64,000 nt of DNA from Sympetrum striolatum (lineage: Eukaryota > Arthropoda > Insecta > Odonata > Libellulidae), in the NCBI GenBank assembly GCA_947579665.1, contig OX388350.1, positions 39,527,393-39,591,392 of the forward strand, written 5' to 3'. Both the position numbers and the translations under genes were made by a program. A model generated the notes under the pieces. That model saw only the letters and a list, made by a program, of their open reading frames with translations, did not search any database and was not told the DNA's origin. Numbering within the stretch: position 1 is the first letter of the stretch; each line of letters starts with the position of its first letter. Shown in pieces: positions 43,001-52,000 of this stretch.

Positions 43001-46000
43001 GAAAGCTCAGCTCAAAAAAAAAAAAAAAACGACAGTGAAGTGACAGTGGTCATAACACGCATTGCATTATATAGTAGATAATCAAGTCAAAGGCATAACG
43101 TTCAACTCATCAATGTCTTTTATACCGAAACGATCAATATAACTCCTCCATCTCCAAAAATACTGGGTTTTGTTCGAACAGTATCAAAATATTTTACATC
43201 GACAACAGCGATAAAAATTATATGTTATTCATGGATTAGAAGTAAATTAGAATATGCCTCTATTGTATGGAGTCCCCATTAAATCACAGATCTAAATTGT
43301 ATAGAGAATGTACAGAAGAGATTCATACTTTATGTATACTGTTGTCATAATAACATTTATACAATGTACGAAAATTGTCTAAGTTATGATATTCTATTAG
43401 ATTATCATAATGTACCAAAATTTAATGTAAGGCCAAAAAGGGCATTTTATTTTAAAAATGTAAAAACGAACTATTGTGCAAACAACTCAACATTATATTG
43501 ATAGTTTCAAATCTTTCACATGCATTGCCATGAATTTGATTTGTTTCAAAAATAGTTGTTTTTTGTTCGCAGCTAAACGAAACTGTTTTATAAATTCTAT
43601 TCTCAAAACTTCTCTTTTATGCATAAGTATGTATTATACGTTGAACAAGGAGTGAAAAATTGTGACATGACTGGGACTCGAACCCAGGTCTCCCACTTTC
43701 TAATTCTCACTTTCTAATCCTCACCTTCCAATTGATTTTATATTATATGCAATAGTATTTGCCACGTAATTTATTGTTGGACGAACTTAAAACTATAAAT
43801 AAACAAATAAAAATAAAAGTTCATTAGGAAAAGATTTGAAAAATAAATAGGTTTCTGATTCGAAAGGCAACAAGAAAAAAGTCAAGACTGGAAATATATA
43901 TTGGATGAAATACTGAATGGTGGAGGTAATAAAGTATATATAAATATCAATAAATGTAATACTCTTAAGGATATTAATAAGTGTAGTACTTGTCCCCACT
44001 TAAGTACAGATGAAGGTTATGAGTGGATGCACTTAAGTACAGATCGATAACACTTCAATCACTTCAATAAATACGCAATCTAATCAACGCTTAACTATAA
44101 TCGATAATACAACATACTTAATACAAATTCACAAATTACGAATCGATATCACAATTAGTCGTATTAGAACGAGTGCCTCGTGGAAACGAGACCATTAAAT
44201 TCAACAAATGATTTGATTGATTTATTTCCCAATATTAAGTATAGTAAAATAAAGCGTCTACAATTTCTACTATTAAAGATTATTCTCATCCTATATTCTT
44301 TGGAATTTTAATTTCCGTTGCCTATCATATACGTAAGCGAAATTAAAGCAATTTAAAATGTTCTTGAAATAAATTCGGTAGAATTCGCTATATCGCTGTG
44401 TTTTGTGTTAACAAGATTCTAAAAACACAAATATCTAAATATTCCGAGGTTGATTTGATACGATTTTGCAGAAAAATTCTGAAATCGACGAGGCTGGTGA
44501 CAAAAGTTGATTAAAGATAATACTAGTAATTAAATTTTTAATTCAGCCGAATTCCTCAAATAGGTTGCAATATGAAATTTCTAAGCAAGAGTTCTAAACA
44601 GGTGGTTTTCATATAGGTAAGCGATATTATATCCACAATATTTTAAAAGGAAAAGACTTCGCAACTTCCTTAAAATACTTTTCTTTCGACCGAAATGTCA
44701 CTTCCGAAGAAAATGTCGGTATTTTGTTAATTTTTGAAGTTTTGATGTTTTAAAAACACAAAAACCTGAATTCTGAGAAGATTATACAAGGAAATTTCAT
44801 AGATAATATGAAATAGGCAACGCTGCTGACGGAAAAAAATAAACGATCTAAGCTGAGCTTCTCAAGAGATTGCGATACGAAATTCTTGGGCAAGGTTTCA
44901 AAAATAGGCAGTCCGTCTTCGAGCAAGTTGGGAAGGATGTTGGAGAAGGTGGACGAGTAAATACCCATTTTTCGGAGCATTCTCTACTATATGAGAAATT
45001 TTCAGGTTTTATAGGGAACATTCGGAAATTTCCCACGCAATATCATCCTTTATTGGGTACGATTTAGTTGAACTCCACGGCACAATTTTTTACATTAGGA
45101 GAGAGGATATCACAATTTCCCCACTTCAATCCTACCCTATTCAGCGATGCCTTGATCTTAGCGACCGAATATTTTTCCACCTAAATAAATTCAAGTGACA
45201 AGAAATTTTATCTTTAACTTATTTAACAATTAAAGTCTCCTTTCCTTTCCTAAATTTCCGAGCTACGATATTCACAAGGGACTCAAATGAAGCTACGAAA
45301 TATCTCCGAGCAGCAACATTAAATATAAACAACAAGGGACGCAAGTGAAGTCTGATTGTTTTCTCGGTGTGGATATATTATTCTAAGCTCCACTTTGGTT
45401 GTTTCAATCCAAAACTAAATTTTTCCTAATCTACATCAATTGAAATTTGTTTTGTTATTGTTCACTGACAAGATTATGGCTTAAATGGAAAAGGAGACTT
45501 TAAATACACGATTTCGCCTGAAATAAAAACATTATTTATAGAAGTAGTAGTATTTTTTACTACTTCAACTACTTAGGCTATTTCGCACATAGGAAAACTT
45601 CCCTCCCACCGGGAAAACATGACTTATTGAATCATTTACCCATCTATTTATTTAGTTATTTATTCATTTACTTGAATAATTATCAACTGTTTCAATTGTG
45701 GTCTCTCTACTGGTATTGACCTTGCATTCCTGCATAAAATGATAAATGCAAGAAGTAGTGAAAACCTAGGATACCGATATGTATCGAACAATGAGAAGAC
45801 ATCAAATGCTCTAAACTTAAGCAGTAATATAACCTTCATAAAGACATTCAACTATGACGTTTCAAAAGAATATGAATTTCCAGATAACACCTTAAATTTT
45901 ATATCGAAAAACAAAACGGTTGCATCAAATTTTGCAAGAATTCATGGGAGATCCAAACATCCTTCGCTGTGCATTCTAGTTTATACGCGCCTAGATTACA

Positions 46001-49000
46001 GTGTAATGGTAAAGCAATTAAGGCGCACTCCCAAAGTACACAGAGACTTTGGACTCGTCAATAAACTTTATTTCGACGGATCACATTTTATGTGTAGCAT
46101 GCTCAATAACTAGACATCGCGTATTTCTGGAAATTTATCGAGAAGAAACCGCTTTCCAGCAATTTCCCGAATTAAGATACGTCATTAATTATTCAAAGAG
46201 GAAAAAACTGCTTCGCAGAAACATATTAATATTAGCTATCTGATAATTAATTAATTTCCCTGAATCGAGCATTACTCGTATGAAGCATAAATCTCACGCT
46301 TTCCTCATTGTAAATTCGTATATCCATAGAAGATAAGTTCTAAGTGATTAAATAAGTAAAATCAGTAAATAAGAAAAAAATCAGTAGATAAGTAATTCAG
46401 TAGAATAAAGTAAGTAAAATCAGATTAAAATGTATCGATTACTATCATAATCACAATTTGGAGCATAGGGAAATGGGGATTACGAAGGCTGTTCGGAAAT
46501 TAAATTTACATTTAAACCCTGCAAACTGCCAATGGCGCGTAGCAGGGAGTTTAAACACCGACATCCCTATCTAACAGCTATCAACTATTAGCTTCTCCAA
46601 TACTTCGCGTGTAAAACGACCAAAAGTAATAAAACCATCTGTCCTGGCAACTACTTCCCTGTGACGCTTTTTTATTTTCTCTCGAATATCGCGAAAGTTT
46701 ACAACTGGGATAACAATATCAGCTATCTCCTCCCTGAAGTCGGTAGTGATAAATTTATCAAAAAGCTTCCGTCGATACTCGAGTCTTCTATCACTAACAG
46801 AATTCTGAGGGATTCTATTATAGCCGATACACTGGAAATTAATCCTACTTCGAGATGCTCCCAAATCGCACAGCAATACTCAAGTATAAGTCGAATCAGG
46901 CAAAAGTACGCTATTTCTTTTACTCTCGATAAAAATCCCCTCAGAATTCTACTGGCTAACCTAAGCATCCCATTCGCCTTTCCTACTACGCTTCGAATAT
47001 GCTCTTCGAAGGCAAAGTTACTACTGAGTGTAATTCCTAGGTATTTTGATGCTTCACAAACTCGAACAAATTTTCCGACTAAATTGAAATTTTAGCGCTA
47101 TGTGTAAGTACCGGTACCGGTACCTTACACATAGCGATACGTACCGGTTTGGCCGGGACAGTACCGGTTTTGGGGTTTGTCCCGGTGTCCCGAAAGACTA
47201 AACAAAATTGATAATTTGTACCGGTCTTTGAATGATTTTATATCATACATATCATAAATAAAATGTGATTTTTGTGACTTTGAATTGTGAATAAAAATCT
47301 CTTTGAAAAGTTTAATAAAAATAATTTCATAAACATTAAAATGAATTAAAAATCTTTTCCCTTAATATTTGATTTCTTTTATTGCTCTATTGAATTAAAA
47401 ATGTTTGATATATATACATTCCTATATTTATAATTACATATGTAGCAGCAGGAAGTTACACCAATTCGGTTGCTGGAAAAGTGAGTTGTGTAGGACTCAG
47501 AGTGACAACTTTTCTAACACTTCACTTGATCAAAGAAACATGTCTACATACATACATGTAAAATTGCCTTTGCTTCAGGAGAAGTGACAGTTTTTCCCGG
47601 TTTAGCAGATCAGAAATCCGGTCACCTTAGCTATCTGGGATTTTTAAAGCTTCGAACTGAGCTAGTGGGAGCATCGTACTGCCGTGCGTTTGCTCACTAT
47701 AGCCTCACAAAGTGAGTACTGCGATAGAAAATCCAGCCAAATGCGAGGTGCATGGTGTGATAAGATTACTTTGGGCAAAATATCCGTCACTAGCGGCCAT
47801 TCATCGAGAATATTATGGCGTATACGGACCAAACATTAAGAGCGAATGAGTTGTGCGTCAATGGATTCGATTCTTAAAAGATGGAAGAGCAAATATTCGC
47901 GATGAAACAGGAGCTGTAGGCCCTCTGCGTCATTGATTCAAGTGGGACGTTTTTGATCATCTCCACGAACTCATCTCATAGGATTCATCAGATTTCCATC
48001 TGTTCACATGAAGAAGTGGTTTTAAATGGATTTTTAAAATACTGAGATAGTTAGTCTGCATTCCTTGACGATTGATTTTTTCAAGAACGAATTTGTTAAT
48101 TATTGAAACGCTATTACAAATACTTGAATTTAAAATGGCGGTTATGTTGAAATATGGTGGAAAGCAGAAGTTTTAAAATTTACGAAATAATTTTATACAT
48201 AGGGATGTTTTGTACATCACCAAACAGGGTACAGTTTCTGAACGTCCTCCTACTTGGCAAGGGGTGACACCAGTTGATCTAAACTAATTCTTTACTCAAC
48301 AACTGTCGCGTATCGTTCGCGGAAAGAATGAATTTTTAAAACGATTCGTCCTAGCGTCTATTTCTATTAGCTTTCATTCATTATTGGATCGGCCGAGGTA
48401 GCATGATACCCGGTTGTATCTTCCGCAAATGTAGTTTCCCTGAATTTATTAAGCAATCGCGGCCTAGCTTCCAATCTCCTGTCCTTCAAGGATTCCCAAC
48501 CTACGTCTGAGAGCATTTTTGTAACGCCTGCTTTTTTATCGTAGCATTTCTTAGCAAAATGAATCGCCTTTTTTCTAAATCTCATAACAAAGTCGAAGTG
48601 ACATCATCTTTAATATCATCTCGAAAGGAATTGATCAGAGTATTTTGATTTTCACAATTTTTGGTACGATATTGCTATACTGAGTTCTAGCTTTCGTAGT
48701 CAGAATGATCGCTGAAAACTACAGTAAAAGCAAAAAATTGTAATTTTAATCGATAGATCGAGAAACGATAGATCGAGAAACATAACATAGAGAAGACATG
48801 GACAGAGGCTATTCTTGAAGTGCGAAGAAAAATACGAAGGATTTCATTCATACGTAAGCCATCACTAATGACAAGAAAAACTGGAACGCACTATGAAGTG
48901 AAGGTCGAAGTAGTGGATTATATAATCTTATTCAGTTAATTCCCATGGTATCATACATGAATGACCAACTTACTACCGCATAATTTCACTGTGTAAAACA

Positions 49001-52000
49001 TTCCCACCGTTCCACATCTCGTAATTCTACTTATAGCCATTTATATCGACGTACGACCAACAGAAATTTGAAAACAATGCGATTAAACACATCTTTAAAT
49101 ACCGAAGACTTTGGTCCCACCTTCCTCTACATGAATTCAACTCTTTCTACAAAGGAAAAAACGTTTCAGAACCAGATGTCAAACGCCTTCAAAATCCCAA
49201 TTTTTTTTACGTCGCATCACACGAGTTCGCCACATACATATTCATCCCTTGGCAAACTCTCAGTCTAGGAAATAAAGCAGATGCTCCACCACGAGAATTA
49301 TGCGTGAGTGCGTATTAAGTCATGGTGCCTCAAGGCCGTGCTGAGATTACATTTGTTGATCGCGTATATTTGAGATATTATTCAAAACATCGTTACTCTT
49401 CTATCGTCAACAAGCGATATAGAAGTGAACATCCTGAAACTTCAACACCAAATCGGAAATATCTTCCACATCGGGACACGCTAAGAGCAGATTTGGAATG
49501 GATGCCCGAAACGATAAGGTTAGATTGTGGCCTCACTAGAAATTACATTATCACATTATGTATATAAACCTAGGTTGTTAATTTCTCCATTCAAATTGGG
49601 ATATATTATTACATGAGAGAGTAAACAGAGTAAACCGGGAATGATAGAAAGAATCTAAGAGTGATTTATAGTTTTACCACATATTTTTAAAAGAATGTGG
49701 TAAAAGTACAAATCATTCTTATATTCTTTCCATTATGGATTACCGTAACACCTCACCTGATTCTGTGAAGTTTATTCTATAAATTATGATGTTACTGCTA
49801 ATCCGGAATATGTAAATTTTACATGACATTTAATTTTTAAAACTTAACTGACTTACAAATTAAACTCAACATGTCTATACTTGAAAACAAAAATTTTCAT
49901 TTTATGTTAAAAAAATGAAAATCAAATTTTTGATAAAAAATCAAACTTAAGGCCATTTCCTCTATTCCTCTAGGAAATTTTGGATTACGAAAAGTTTTTC
50001 TTGATACACCATAATGTGTAAGGAAATGAAAAATAAAAGTAAAGATTAATTATTTCATAAATCAAACTTGAAGACGATGAAATCAAATTCTTAGCAATCC
50101 AACCACCTCAACTCTTTTAGACCCGGAAAATTTTAACCAATTAAATACCAACCATAATTCAATTCCAGAAAGTTCGCAATTACTCTAAAAGCACCGCGTA
50201 CGAAATAGGGAAAAAGTCTCATTACAGCTAAAAAAACAAAATTTGATCACAAGTAGGTTTATTCAATTTTAAATAGGGAAGGTCCTTCCTTCCTCTTACG
50301 CAAGATAATTTCGCTTTAAATTAAATCATGTCTGCGTCAAAATGTCTCGCGGTTCTCGGAGAATCTGCCTGGAGATTAATTCAATTTAACACTGAAGTCG
50401 AGTTGCGACTGGTACAAAAATTTTACCGGAAAGATCTAATTGTCCTCACCTCACTCAAAATTGATACTCACCTTTCCTGTACGTCGGCAACGCCCTCTCT
50501 GGTAAAGCACGGGGATTTTCGAGTAGTTAATTTAGGTGTTCGGAAGGTTATTATGATTAATCAAAAAATATCTTTTCCTTAGGTCAATTAGTTACTTCCT
50601 TCCTCTTCCTGCCATATTTCCGGTAAACGTCTCATTTACTAGGAGCGCGTAATGGAGTAATGAGACATTATGAAACGCAAAAATCTTCCTCTCAAAAAAC
50701 GTCAGGACTGTCCCGGAATTTCACTTGTGCGTCAAAAGATTATAGAGATTAATTTCCTTCTAAAATTAGATTTTGACTCCCCGTTACTTCCGACAAAAGA
50801 TGATTCCGTCTTCTAAGAATTTAAAAGATGAAATTACTGTGATTTGCCCATTGAATGACCGGGGTTTTGGAATGTTTAAAACATTTTTAATTCAATTCTT
50901 AAAAATATCCACATATAGACATTCACCCACCAATACTTTATAGCATTATATCAGTTCAACAAATGTAGATTTTTTATGAAATAGAACTTGAAATATATGT
51001 AGAATGGTGGATATGTATACATGAGAAGAATAAGTTTTAAACTCCGTTTTTCATGAATTAGCATCTTACGTTGTAAAAGAAACCAGATGTACTTATTTTG
51101 TCGGGACCATCCCGTTCCCCACCCTTCTGCCCCAATTCATCTAAATACGCACTTTGTCCTTTTCAAGCCTTCTCCAATATGGTGAATTTTCGTTTTCTTC
51201 GATAGCAAAATGCATTAAATAGAAATTTTTGGCCATAGCTACAATTTAAGAATTCGAGTAAATAGTAGGATTGGAAACTAACAAATAATCAAAGATTTTC
51301 TTATGATATTTTACTACCGTAAGGAGAATTAACTATTATATAAATGCCATGTGAATGTCGTGGTGAAAAATATTTGTTTTCAAAAATGACACAAATTCAC
51401 CATTAAAATGTATGTATCCCTTCGCTTGAAAGTTCATTAGCGCTGAGGGTTCTGGTATCCCAGGTTAATGTAAAATGTTCATCAACAGAATGGCCAAGTA
51501 CTTTAACAAATAACATCTACGTATGAGTAAAGAAAACATTGATTACGAAAAATCAGGCGACAAAATTGTTCCATTTAAAACTTGATTTGCTGTATTCGGT
51601 CTAAATATAAGACATTTTGATGGGACTTAGTGCGTCACACCCCCAGCAGAAATTAATCCCTGAAGTCTTAAGCCGCAAACAATGTAAAGACCTATCAGTT
51701 AGATACTCGAGCTAATGATTAAAATCGGGAGGAAAACTCCAATATTGCATAGCCATTTAAGATGAATAAAACATCAATGACCATCACAGTTAATTTAGGA
51801 GATGTGGTATACGTAAATTTGTATTCTGATTACAATTAAGACAAAAAAAAATTCAACAGAATACAGGTAATGTCCAACTATTATAGAGGAAAGAGGAGGG
51901 TCAAAAATTGAAAGAAGAGGACAGCAAAGAGAGAAATTGAAGGTAGGAAGAAGACGAATGGGAAAGGCTAAAGAAGTTGGATGACATAAACAGGTAGATA

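Larger units (their letters stand above)
40920..43125. other. Proposed DUF389 intron 1, unique block
   Basis: AT-rich. A minus-strand frame of 120 codons at 42366-42004 is the longest but matches nothing I know, and partly arises from local repeats. A SINE-like trace (TAGTGGTTAACG on the minus strand) lies near 42825. Confidence 0.3.
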
